Origin: UBA11524 sp963642705
Lineage (GTDB): Bacteria > Bacillota > Clostridia > Christensenellales > Aristaeellaceae
Assembly (NCBI GenBank): GCA_963642705.1
Contig: CAVIHU010000001.1
Location: forward strand, 62,001-126,000
Direction: 5' to 3'
DNA: 64,000 nucleotides
Shown here: piece after piece, positions 1 to 7,026 of the stretch
How positions within the stretch are numbered: the stretch's first letter is position 1
How the letters are laid out: the number at the start of each line of letters is the position of its first letter
The notes under the pieces: model-generated
Seen by the model: the letters and a program-made list of their open reading frames with translations, nothing else
Told to the model about the DNA's origin: nothing
The model's database searches: none
Made by a program: the position numbers and the translations under genes

Positions 1-381
1 CTGTTCGGCGGACGCTGTTCCGCGGTGCTTCTTGAGCGCAACACGGATACGCGCGAGGAGCTCTTCAATGGCGAATGGCTTTGTCATGTAGTCATCCGCG
101 CCCATATCAAGCCCCATGACCTTGTCGGATACGTCATCCTTTGCAGTCAGCATGATGATCGGCACATCGCTGTCATGGCGAAGGCGACGGCAGACCTCAA
201 TGCCGGATAGCTCAGGCAGCATCAGGTCAAGAATCAGCAGATCAGGATCCCATGATTTTGCAAGTTCAAGCCCTGTACGACCGTCGCCGGCTGTCTGCAC
301 CTCGTAGCCCTCATGCTCCAATTCCAGTTGAAGAAAGCGAGCGATTTTACGTTCGTCCTCAATGACAAGAATGCGGCTCAT
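1..381 (-). CDS. Response regulator, OmpR-type receiver (3' truncated by window)
   Basis: The start codon is at 381 and the gene runs off the left edge, so only about 127 residues are visible. They form a complete CheY-like receiver: an acidic pair in VIEDERK near residues 8-9, the phospho-acceptor Asp in LILDLMLPE near residue 51, and the conserved Lys in MTKPF near residue 103. The continuation after KPFAIEELLARIRVALKK is typical of OmpR/PhoB regulators, so a winged-helix DNA-binding domain probably lies outside the window, and a histidine kinase may follow. The ribosome site AGAAGGAAG lies inside the end of the upstream small gene, which suggests translational coupling. The regulon cannot be inferred. 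Confidence 0.9.
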   Translation of the reverse strand, partial: MSRILVIEDERKIARFLQLELEHEGYEVQTAGDGRTGLELAKSWDPDLLILDLMLPELSGIEVCRRLRHDSDVPIIMLTAKDDVSDKVMGLDMGADDYMTKPFAIEELLARIRVALKKHRGTASAEQ

Positions 382-385
382 GCCA

Positions 386-490
386 TCACACTTCCTTCTG
401 GTCGTTCTTGAACAGTCCGAGGAACAGCATAATGGAGCCGATGGCAAGCAGATTGCTTATGAACAGGAGAAGAAGAGAAAAAAGCCACAT
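386..490 (-). CDS. 34-residue single-span membrane protein
   Basis: This short gene starts with ATG at 490 behind a clear GGAGG ribosome site and stops four bases before the response-regulator start. It encodes 34 residues: a short aromatic start (MWLF), about 25 hydrophobic residues forming one membrane helix, and a charged tail (KNDQKEV). It sits 13 bases after the DUF4342 gene, so the three genes look like one transcript. No family is recognised. By position it could be an accessory peptide of the membrane sensor or of the DUF4342 protein, but that is inference. The coding call rests on the ribosome site, the spacing and the amphipathic layout. Confidence 0.6.
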   Translation of the reverse strand: MWLFSLLLLFISNLLAIGSIMLFLGLFKNDQKEV

Positions 491-503
491 GGTTGAATCC
501 TCC

Positions 504-1283
504 TTACTTGATGGTTGCAGAGTTGAAGCCGTCTGTGTCATCCTCAATGGTTACGCGGCCATCCTTGCTTTTGACCTGCACGGGGACATTGAGGGTCGGG
601 CAGGAATGGTGAACAGGTTTGCTGGAGTAATAGCTATGTGCGAAGTCGTTTTCAGCCTGCTTTTCGCCCTTTACGTTGCTTTTGCCACCCTGAAAGCCCT
701 TCGTAAACTCGTCAAAGGCAGGTTTAAAATTCTGTGCGGTATTTTTAACCGTGCGGTCGACGTTTTCTCCTGCAAAGTCAGGGTCTGATTTGTCAACGGA
801 AACATGATATCCGAGCAGCAGGATGCAAACGATGCTGCAAAACAGCAGGGGCAGACTGAAGAGTGCAGAAATGATTGCGAACAGGACGGAAACATTGAGA
901 ATCACCGCCCCTTTGCGGGTGACTTTGATTCGAATGCGGTAGAGCCGGTCGAGATAATGCATGATGCCGCGCTTTTGATTTGAATAAAATTCGGATGAGG
1001 CAGAAGAAATGCTTGCAGCGGACGTGCTACTCGCAGCAGACGCTCTGCTCGCAGCAGACGCTCTGCCCGCAGCCGTCGTTTTGCTGGATGTGTTTGCTTG
1101 AGATGTGGTGCGTGTGCGGTCGGCAGTGGTATACTCGTATTTCAGCTTGCCGCTGCGTTCCAAATCAATCAGCGCGCGGGCGACATTGCCGTTATGATAA
1201 TCAAGCAGCGATACGGCCTCCTGATAGCTGATTCCACTCTTGCGACGAATCAGTTCGATATCCTCAATGGTATAAGCTGCCAT
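504..1283 (-). CDS. DUF4342 protein with N-terminal UBA-like domain
   Basis: The protein has 259 residues. ATG at 1283 is chosen because AAAGGAG lies just upstream; the frame is open 20 codons further. Residues about 1-47 resemble a UBA/TS-N-like helical domain (IRRKSGISYQEAV, then YHNGNVARALIDL). Residues about 55-100 are a low-complexity Ala/Ser/Thr linker, encoded by imprecise repeats around 1010-1080. Residues about 108-155 match the DUF4342 pattern: a basic VTRKG stretch followed by a hydrophobic hairpin. The C-terminal hundred residues are polar. The family function is unknown; I infer a membrane-associated protein. It is the first gene of an operon with a small membrane protein and a response regulator. 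Confidence 0.75.
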   Translation of the reverse strand: MAAYTIEDIELIRRKSGISYQEAVSLLDYHNGNVARALIDLERSGKLKYEYTTADRTRTTSQANTSSKTTAAGRASAASRASAASSTSAASISSASSEFYSNQKRGIMHYLDRLYRIRIKVTRKGAVILNVSVLFAIISALFSLPLLFCSIVCILLLGYHVSVDKSDPDFAGENVDRTVKNTAQNFKPAFDEFTKGFQGGKSNVKGEKQAENDFAHSYYSSKPVHHSCPTLNVPVQVKSKDGRVTIEDDTDGFNSATIK

Positions 1284-1433
1284 GATGAAAGCTCCTTTCA
1301 GTGAGTGACGGACACGTGATGTGCCCTTGACGTCTTCTATCATAGCACAAATGAAACGAAATTGCCTGAGAAACAGGAAAGGAAAAGATGAAAATTATAT
1401 GAGAAAAGCAGTGAAAATGCACCCGAAATTTGA

Positions 1434-1461
1434 TTGACAAACCCTTTTAACGTGCTACAAT
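1434..1461 (+). promoter_or_regulatory. SigA-type promoter for the PII-like/antiporter operon
   Basis: TTGACA (1434-1439) and TACAAT (1456-1461) are separated by 16 bp. They lie 53 bases before the first start codon, in an otherwise gene-free stretch. Confidence 0.8.
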
Positions 1462-1514
1462 AAGATGTGCTGTCCGAAAGGGTTCGGCAGCGTTGAAAGG
1501 GAGGTTAGACAGAA

Positions 1515-1865
1515 ATGCAGATGTTTGTCCTGGTACTCAATCGGGAGGAATTTCTGGAGCCGTTGCTGGAGGAAATGCTCAAGCAGAAGATCGGCGGTGC
1601 AACTGTTCTGGAATCGACCGGCATGATGCGTGTGCTGGACAGCGATCATAATATCGATGATCTGCCGCTCCTTGGCGTGTTGCGTCATATCTGCAATCCG
1701 GAGCGCAAGCACTCCAAAACGATCTTTACGCTGATGAAAGATGAACAGATTCCGAAGATGGTCGAAATCATCAACAAAGTAACCGGAGGACTGGACAAGC
1801 CCGATACGGGTATCTGCTTTGCCCTGCCCACGACATTTGTGGAAGGGGTCAAGAAAAAGCAATGA
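1515..1865 (+). CDS. PII-like (GlnB-fold) signalling protein
   Basis: The 116-residue protein has the PII-type rhythm. A first beta strand (MFVLVLNREEF) leads to a helix and then GGATVLESTGM, which parallels the strand before the T-loop in PII proteins. Near the C-terminus a TGICFALP strand parallels the final PII strand. The Tyr uridylylation region of classical GlnB is not evident, so ligand and modification state are unknown. Its stop codon overlaps the antiporter start (ATGA). PII-like proteins are often paired with the transporter they regulate, so a nucleotide-sensing subunit of the antiporter is a reasonable inference. GGGAGG precedes the ATG. The fold assignment comes from pattern, not from a search. 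Confidence 0.65.
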   Translation: MQMFVLVLNREEFLEPLLEEMLKQKIGGATVLESTGMMRVLDSDHNIDDLPLLGVLRHICNPERKHSKTIFTLMKDEQIPKMVEIINKVTGGLDKPDTGICFALPTTFVEGVKKKQ

Positions 1866-3058
1866 ATATCCTGTGTGCGCTGGCAGTAGCAATGGCTGTC
1901 GGCATGGCAATGACCCGTGCGATTAAGCTGATTCATCTGCCGAATGTAACGGCATATCTGATTGCCGGCCTGCTGGTTGGTCCGTTCATCCTGAATGTGC
2001 TGACGCCGGAAATGAATAACATGTTGTCCATTGTTTCGGATGTGGCGCTTGGCTTTATTGCATACTCCATCGGCGGCGAGTTCAAGCTGTCGTATATTAA
2101 GGAAATCGGCGTGAAGCCGCTTGTTATCACGGCATTTGAAGGCTGTGTGGCATCGCTGCTCGTGTTCCTGACGCTGCAGGTGCTCAATCAGCCGCTGCCG
2201 CTGTGCCTAGCACTCGGCGCGATTGCTGCAGCAACGGCACCTGCCGCAACGCTGATGGTTGTCCGTCAGTACAAGGCGGACGGTCCGGTGACGAAGATGC
2301 TGCTGCCTGTTGTTGCAATGGATGACGCACTGGGACTGATGCTCTACGCGATTATGATGGCGATTGCTCGCACGATCGATAGCGGTGAGGCGCTGAGCGT
2401 TATGACGCTGTTCGTCAAGCCGATGTTGGAAATTGTTATTTCGCTTGGATTAGGCGTGGTGATCGGCATCGCGATGGTGTTCTTCCTGCGCTTCTTCCAC
2501 TCGCGCGGCAACAAGCTGACCATGACGATTCTGGTTGTTTTCCTGTCTGTTGGCATTTCGTCCATGTTTGACTTGAGCAGCCTGCTCGTGTGCATGATGG
2601 TGGGTGCGACGATGATCAACATCAGCAACGATTCGACGGCATTGCTGGAGCAGTGCGACCGCTTTACGCCGCCGCTGTTCCTGCTCTTCTTCGTGCTCAG
2701 CGGCGCGAACCTCGATGTATCCGTTCTACCGACAGTCGGTGTTGTGGGTGTGGCGTATGTGCTCAGCCGCGCAATCGGCAAGGCACTCGGTGCTACTATC
2801 GGCGCAAAGATCGAGAAGTGCGATAAGAACATCATTCGCTATCTTGGCTTCACGCTGATTCCGCAGGCTGGTGTCGCAATCGGTATGGCGCGTATGGCGT
2901 TGACGGATCTGCCTGAATACGGCGCAACCATCAATGCGGTAGTCCTTGCCGGTACGCTCATTTACGAGCTGACAGGTCCTGTTATTACGAAGATCGCCCT
3001 GACGAAGGCTGGGGAAATCAAGGAGACAGGAAAAAAGAATCGGCTGGCAGTCGGCTGA
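1862..3058 (+). CDS. Cation/proton antiporter, CPA2 (Kef/NapA-like) family
   Basis: This 398-residue integral membrane protein has about 11-12 hydrophobic segments along its whole length. Features of the CPA2 family include LPNVTAYLIAGLLVGP near the N-terminus, the helix-break region AIAAATAPAATLMVVRQY, and AMDDALGLMLYA, which carries the adjacent Asp pair typical of ion-coordinating residues. No C-terminal RCK/TrkA domain is present. Control may instead come from the PII-like protein encoded directly upstream, whose stop codon overlaps this start. Likely role: Na+ or K+/H+ exchange across the cytoplasmic membrane. The ion specificity cannot be read from the sequence. Confidence 0.85.
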   Translation: MNILCALAVAMAVGMAMTRAIKLIHLPNVTAYLIAGLLVGPFILNVLTPEMNNMLSIVSDVALGFIAYSIGGEFKLSYIKEIGVKPLVITAFEGCVASLLVFLTLQVLNQPLPLCLALGAIAAATAPAATLMVVRQYKADGPVTKMLLPVVAMDDALGLMLYAIMMAIARTIDSGEALSVMTLFVKPMLEIVISLGLGVVIGIAMVFFLRFFHSRGNKLTMTILVVFLSVGISSMFDLSSLLVCMMVGATMINISNDSTALLEQCDRFTPPLFLLFFVLSGANLDVSVLPTVGVVGVAYVLSRAIGKALGATIGAKIEKCDKNIIRYLGFTLIPQAGVAIGMARMALTDLPEYGATINAVVLAGTLIYELTGPVITKIALTKAGEIKETGKKNRLAVG

Positions 3059-3060
3059 AT

Positions 3061-3095
3061 GGACCGTTCCCCGTCCGACGGACGGGGAACGGTCC
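3061..3095. repeat. Perfect 16-bp inverted repeat after the antiporter gene
   Basis: The arms GGACCGTTCCCCGTCC (3061-3076) and their exact complement (3080-3095) flank a 3-base loop. The repeat starts two bases after the antiporter stop. No T-run follows on either strand, so it is not a classical intrinsic terminator. It may protect the mRNA 3' end or bind a protein. Confidence 0.7.
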
Positions 3096-3105
3096 AGAAC
3101 GACAT

Positions 3106-3140
3106 AAGGCAATACCGCCTCATTTGTGCGGGGTTGCCTT
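3106..3140. repeat. Short palindrome with AAGGCAA...TTGCCTT ends
   Basis: The arms AAGGCAATACCGC and GCGGGGTTGCCTT pair imperfectly (2 differences in 13) around a 9-base loop. The sequence resembles palindromes at 28163-28195 and 28360-28380 and the ends of the element at 43258-43341, suggesting a family of intergenic palindromic repeats. Confidence 0.55.
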
Positions 3141-3144
3141 AACA

Positions 3145-3187
3145 AACCGCCCTGCATCGACCGGAATTCGGCTGATGCAGGGCGGTT
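3145..3187 (-). terminator. Probable terminator of the D,D-carboxypeptidase gene
   Basis: A perfect 14-bp stem (3145-3158 with 3174-3187) surrounds a 15-base loop, 18 bases past the dacF stop on the minus strand. It is followed on that strand by TTTGTT, a weak T-tract. Confidence 0.6.
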
Positions 3188-3205
3188 CTGTTACATTGTG
3201 TTGTG

Positions 3206-4651
3206 TTATTCGTTCTCTTCATCGCCGAAGCGGTACTTGCGGCGCTTGTGGCGACGGTGGAAGCGGAAAATCAGGAAGAGGGCGAGTGTCGGAATCATCA
3301 GAATGATGATGGCGGGTATGACGGTTTCAGGCACGATTGGGATGCCCGTCTGCAGGTTCGTCATCTCGACGATTTCCTCATAGGAGAGCGGCAGATTTGA
3401 ACGGCGCTCAACGCTACGGCTGGCGACAAGGTTAAAGGTGATCGGCGTGCCCTCATCGCTGACGTACGTCATGGTACCCATGATTTCACCGGCGGCGACT
3501 GGTGCCGCAAAATCGCGCGTGTAGGTGACGGTAACAAGGTCACGCAGGTTTTCTGACAGGTAATCAATGCGCGATGCCGAGGCACTGATTTCGGCAAGAG
3601 CAGCCTGTGTGGCGTCCTGCGGCTGGCAGAGCAGCGTCAGTTTGCCCTGATTAGGGTCATCCAGCTCATAAGCGCTGGTGTAAATGCTGATGGGGTTCAG
3701 GTTGTAAAGCTCGGAGATGGTCACGTGCTGATACTGACTAAAGCCGTACTCCATCAGCTTTTTTGTGTCTGTCCAGACGCCGTACTGACTGGAGTAGAGA
3801 ACAACGGAAATCAGGTCAACGCCATCCTTGCTGGCAGAGCCGACATAGCAGTAGCCTGCGAGCGACGTCGAACCGGATTTGATACCGGTCATCGGAGCGT
3901 AATAATAGCGGTTCTCCTCATTGTTGTACTGAGAGAGCATAATGCGGTGGCGTGTCGTCAGCGAACGGGCGCGATGCTTGTTCGTCTTTGCCATGGAATA
4001 GGAGGTTGTACCGGCGATGGTGCGAAAGGTGTCGTTCTGCATGGCGAACTGTGCAAGGATGGCAAGATCGCGTGCAGTTGTGTAATGGTTGTCATCATGT
4101 AGACCATGGGGGTTCATGAAATGCGTGCTCGCCATGCCAAGGTCTGAAGCTGTTTGGTTCATCAGTGCAACGAATGTGCTTTCATCGCCGCAAACTGCCT
4201 CGGCAATTGCTACGGCGCCGTCATTGCCGGAACGCAGGAGCGTGGCAAAGAGCAAATCCTGCACGTTCACCTCTTCGCCTTCCTGCAGCCCGATGACGGT
4301 TGCCTGAGAGTCAATCGTCTGCAGGGCATCCGAGCTGGCGTTGGCACTGACGGTGACGGTGGCGGTTAAATCCAGGTTGATAGCACCAAGAAGCACCGTC
4401 ATGATCTTGGTGATGGAAGCAGGGTACATGATTTGATCTGCATTTTTCTCGAAGACGACCTCTCCGGTGCTTTCCTCAATCAGGATGGCGGAGGTGCAAT
4501 AAAGTTGGTCAGCCTCCAGAAGCTCCGGATGCTCTGAATCATATGGATTCGCGTTGGGGTTCAGCGTGGGATTCGGCATTTCCGCAGATGCTGCACTCAA
4601 CAGAAATATCAGCAGAATCAAGATGGAAAGTAGCCGCCGAAGCGTTTGCAT
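3206..4651 (-). CDS. dacF: Serine D-alanyl-D-alanine carboxypeptidase (PBP5/DacF type)
   Basis: The 481-residue protein trims the terminal D-Ala of peptidoglycan stem peptides outside the cell. It has a signal peptide (LLSILILLIFLLSAASA), the catalytic SxxK at Ser79-Lys82 (PASITK), SGN (SGNDGAVA) and a KSG variant of the KTG triad (KSGSTSLAG). The PBP5 C-terminal domain follows. A single membrane helix near the C-terminus (IIILMIPTLALFLIF) with a basic tail anchors it. ATG at 4651 is preferred because it starts a clean signal peptide. A GTG eight codons upstream is possible; the AAAGGA ribosome site is not ideally spaced for either. It is a single-gene unit with its own promoter. Confidence 0.92.
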   Translation of the reverse strand: MQTLRRLLSILILLIFLLSAASAEMPNPTLNPNANPYDSEHPELLEADQLYCTSAILIEESTGEVVFEKNADQIMYPASITKIMTVLLGAINLDLTATVTVSANASSDALQTIDSQATVIGLQEGEEVNVQDLLFATLLRSGNDGAVAIAEAVCGDESTFVALMNQTASDLGMASTHFMNPHGLHDDNHYTTARDLAILAQFAMQNDTFRTIAGTTSYSMAKTNKHRARSLTTRHRIMLSQYNNEENRYYYAPMTGIKSGSTSLAGYCYVGSASKDGVDLISVVLYSSQYGVWTDTKKLMEYGFSQYQHVTISELYNLNPISIYTSAYELDDPNQGKLTLLCQPQDATQAALAEISASASRIDYLSENLRDLVTVTYTRDFAAPVAAGEIMGTMTYVSDEGTPITFNLVASRSVERRSNLPLSYEEIVEMTNLQTGIPIVPETVIPAIIILMIPTLALFLIFRFHRRHKRRKYRFGDEENE

Positions 4652-4703
4652 CAGGCGCAATCGTCCTTTCTGCACGGCTCTGCCGCACGAATATTCAAAA
4701 AAT

Positions 4704-4732
4704 AGTATATCATTTTATGACAAGAATGGCAA
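4704..4732 (-). promoter_or_regulatory. SigA-type promoter for dacF
   Basis: On the minus strand TTGCCA (4727-4732) and TATACT (4704-4709) are separated by 17 bp, about 50 bases before the chosen dacF start. It is divergent from the promoter at 4750-4778. Confidence 0.75.
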
Positions 4733-4749
4733 GTAAAAAAAACGAACGG

Positions 4750-4778
4750 TTGCAACACTCGCCGAAACATGCTATAAT
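4750..4778 (+). promoter_or_regulatory. SigA-type promoter for the sugar-kinase operon
   Basis: TTGCAA (4750-4755) and a perfect TATAAT (4773-4778) are spaced by 17 bp, 47 bases before the first start codon. Confidence 0.8.
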
Positions 4779-4825
4779 AAAAGACGCTGCAACGTAATCG
4801 ATGCGCATATACGGGAGGAATTTGT

Positions 4826-5749
4826 ATGCTGACGGCAATCTGTATGAATCCCGCAATTGACAGGACGGTCACAGTGCCGTCACTGCAAATCGGCGCTGTC
4901 AACCGGATCGCCTCCGTTCGGCACGATGTCGGCGGCAAGGGCGTGAATGTCGCGATTACGGCGAAGCGACTTGGTGTTGAATCGTTTGTGCTGGGCTGTG
5001 CCGGAAAAGAAGGCATGGAACGAGTGATAAATCGGCTGTCGGCTGAAAAAATCGATAGTGCGTTCCTTCCGTTAGATGGTTCTGTCCGGACGAATACGAA
5101 GATTGTTGCACTGCAGCCGCATTGCGTGACGGAGCTGAACGAACAGGGCGCACCAATGAATGCGCAGCAGGTGCAGGCATTTCTTGCAATGGCAGAGAAG
5201 CGGATTCAGGGCAGCAACTATGTCGTACTGACAGGTTCGTTGCCGCCGAACGCACCAAAGGATACGTATAGGGCGCTGATGGAATGTTTGCCGGAATGCC
5301 GATGCGTTCTGGATTCAAGCGGTGAGACGCTTCTGCAGGGCTTGAAGGCGCATCCGTTTCTGATTAAGCCCAATCAGCATGAACTGCACGAGACACTCGG
5401 TTGTCCATGCGAGACGCTTGCGCAGGTGCGCGAGGCAGCGAAGAAGCTCATCGAGATGGGGACGGAGAACGTGCTTGTCAGCCTTGGTGCAGACGGTGCC
5501 ATGTGGGTGACAAGGGATGCGGCAATGTTCGCGCCTGCCATGCCCGTGACGGTTTCTTCGACGGTCGGCGCGGGTGACGCGATGGTCGGCGGCGTGATGG
5601 CTGGGTTCATCAAGACAGGCGACATTCGGCAGGCGTTTGCCTATGGTGTGGCTGCAGGAAGCGCCTCCGTTATGACCGATGGGACGCAGCTGATTCGTCC
5701 GGATGTGTTCGAAGCATTGCTTCCGCAGGTAAAAATACAGGATGTGTAA
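4826..5749 (+). CDS. fruK: 1-phosphofructokinase-type PfkB sugar kinase
   Basis: The 307-residue cytoplasmic kinase belongs to the PfkB/ribokinase superfamily, FruK/LacC branch. It opens with the branch-typical start ending in CMNPAIDRTV, has the substrate-binding GGKGVNVA motif near residue 39, and the anion-hole/catalytic motif STVGAGDAMVGG near residue 250, whose Asp is the base. Family members phosphorylate fructose-1-phosphate or tagatose-6-phosphate at the expense of ATP. No PTS or FruR gene is next to it, so the substrate is uncertain. It is the first gene of a run that continues with GNAT and hydrolase genes. GGGAGG lies upstream of ATG. Confidence 0.8.
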   Translation: MLTAICMNPAIDRTVTVPSLQIGAVNRIASVRHDVGGKGVNVAITAKRLGVESFVLGCAGKEGMERVINRLSAEKIDSAFLPLDGSVRTNTKIVALQPHCVTELNEQGAPMNAQQVQAFLAMAEKRIQGSNYVVLTGSLPPNAPKDTYRALMECLPECRCVLDSSGETLLQGLKAHPFLIKPNQHELHETLGCPCETLAQVREAAKKLIEMGTENVLVSLGADGAMWVTRDAAMFAPAMPVTVSSTVGAGDAMVGGVMAGFIKTGDIRQAFAYGVAAGSASVMTDGTQLIRPDVFEALLPQVKIQDV

Positions 5750-5752
5750 AGA

Positions 5753-6208
5753 ATGCTGTTACGCAGAGTACGTGCTGAATTTACAGACGGCGTGATTGAT
5801 TTATTGCCTTTGCGGCTCTATCCACCGGAGCGTGAGATGGGCTTCGGGCGCGTCTATGATTACATGATTGTGCCGCACAGGACAAAGCGTGAGGCAGGGC
5901 GGATTTCACTGCGCCTCGGAGAAAGTCCTTGCGTTTATTATTTTGGGCATATCGGATATCATGTTGACCCACCGTACCGCGGTCAACATTATGCGCAGCG
6001 TGCGTGTCGGCTGCTTGCTCCGCTGATTGCGCTGCACGGCAAGAGCAGCGTTGTCATCACAACTGACCCGGATAACTGGGCAAGCCGTAAGACGTGCATT
6101 GGTCTTGGCTGCACGCTGGAACGCACAGTCGCCGTGCCGGACAGCATCCGCGATCGATGGGAAATCAGCGCGGTCAAGTGCCGTTATATCTGGAGAATCA
6201 ACGCCTGA
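5753..6208 (+). CDS. GNAT-family N-acetyltransferase
   Basis: The 151-residue protein carries the acetyl-CoA pyrophosphate-binding motif of GNAT enzymes (YRGQHYAQRACRLL, the R/Q-x-x-G-x-A type, near residue 79). A following strand VVITTDPDN leads into NWASRKTCIGLGC, the usual motif B with an Asn/Ser pair. The size is normal for a single GNAT domain. It begins three bases after the kinase stop and is followed within eight bases by a hydrolase gene, so all are co-transcribed. The acceptor is unknown. Confidence 0.8.
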   Translation: MLLRRVRAEFTDGVIDLLPLRLYPPEREMGFGRVYDYMIVPHRTKREAGRISLRLGESPCVYYFGHIGYHVDPPYRGQHYAQRACRLLAPLIALHGKSSVVITTDPDNWASRKTCIGLGCTLERTVAVPDSIRDRWEISAVKCRYIWRINA

Positions 6209-6215
6209 GGGAGAG

Positions 6216-7001
6216 ATGAACGGCGTGGAAATGATACTCGATGGAGTCAAGATCCATTATGAATTGAGCGGACAAGGTGAAAAGCGTGTCGTGTTGCTGC
6301 ATGGCTGGGGATGCTCGGAGAAACTGATGCAGGGGCTTGCAGATGCACTGTCGCCGGACATGACGGTGCTGCGCGTTGATTTTCCGGCACATGGTGAGAG
6401 CGATTTTCCGCCGGAGCCGTGGGGGGTGCCGGACTTTGCGGCGAATCTGCTTTCTTTGCTGATGTCGCTTGACTTCTTGCCGTGCAGCGTGATTGCACAT
6501 TCCTTTGGCGGACGTGTGACTATTGAGTTGGCGGCGAATCATCCGGAACAGTTCGAGAAGATCATCTTGACAGGGGCTGCTGGTATTACACCAAAGTCCT
6601 CAACAAGCAAAAAGAAGCGGTCAAGCCGTTATCAGCGGTTGAAGAGGCTTGTGCAGAGGGCGGAAAATATGCGCATTTTCGGGACTATGCCGAAAAAATG
6701 GATGGAACAGCTCATTCAGAAGTACGGCTCGGCGGATTATGCCGCGCTTTCTCCGGAAATGCGCAAGACATTCGTCAAGGTCGTGAACTATGACCAAAGC
6801 GGACTGCTGGAGCAAATCAGGACGCCGACGCTGCTCCTTTGGGGTGACTGCGATACGGAAACGCCGCTGTGGATGGGTCAAAAAATGGAACGGGATATTG
6901 CTGATAGTGCGCTGATTGTGCTGGAAGGCGGAAGCCATTTTGCCTATCTGGAACAGGCAACGCGTTTTCAGGCGATTGCACGTCAGTTTTTGCTAAACTG
7001 A
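6216..7001 (+). CDS. Alpha/beta-hydrolase
   Basis: ATG at 6216 follows GAGGGAGAG and gives 261 residues. The frame is open further upstream inside the acetyltransferase gene, but no ribosome site supports that. The fold markers are the oxyanion loop HGWGCSE, the nucleophile elbow AHSFGGR (Gly-x-Ser-x-Gly type), an acidic residue in LLWGDCDTETP and the catalytic His in GGSHFAYLE. A basic cap insertion (SSTSKKKRSS) lies after the elbow. The substrate is unknown. Its place before a MurF-like ligase and Ddl could hint at envelope metabolism, but operon position is the only evidence. Confidence 0.85.
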   Translation: MNGVEMILDGVKIHYELSGQGEKRVVLLHGWGCSEKLMQGLADALSPDMTVLRVDFPAHGESDFPPEPWGVPDFAANLLSLLMSLDFLPCSVIAHSFGGRVTIELAANHPEQFEKIILTGAAGITPKSSTSKKKRSSRYQRLKRLVQRAENMRIFGTMPKKWMEQLIQKYGSADYAALSPEMRKTFVKVVNYDQSGLLEQIRTPTLLLWGDCDTETPLWMGQKMERDIADSALIVLEGGSHFAYLEQATRFQAIARQFLLN

Positions 7002-7026
7002 TTCAACAATTATCAGGGGTGGCATT

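Noticed and set aside
4652..4675. GTG start for the D,D-carboxypeptidase eight codons upstream
   Set aside because: It lies on or before the ribosome-site sequence and adds charged residues ahead of a clean signal peptide.
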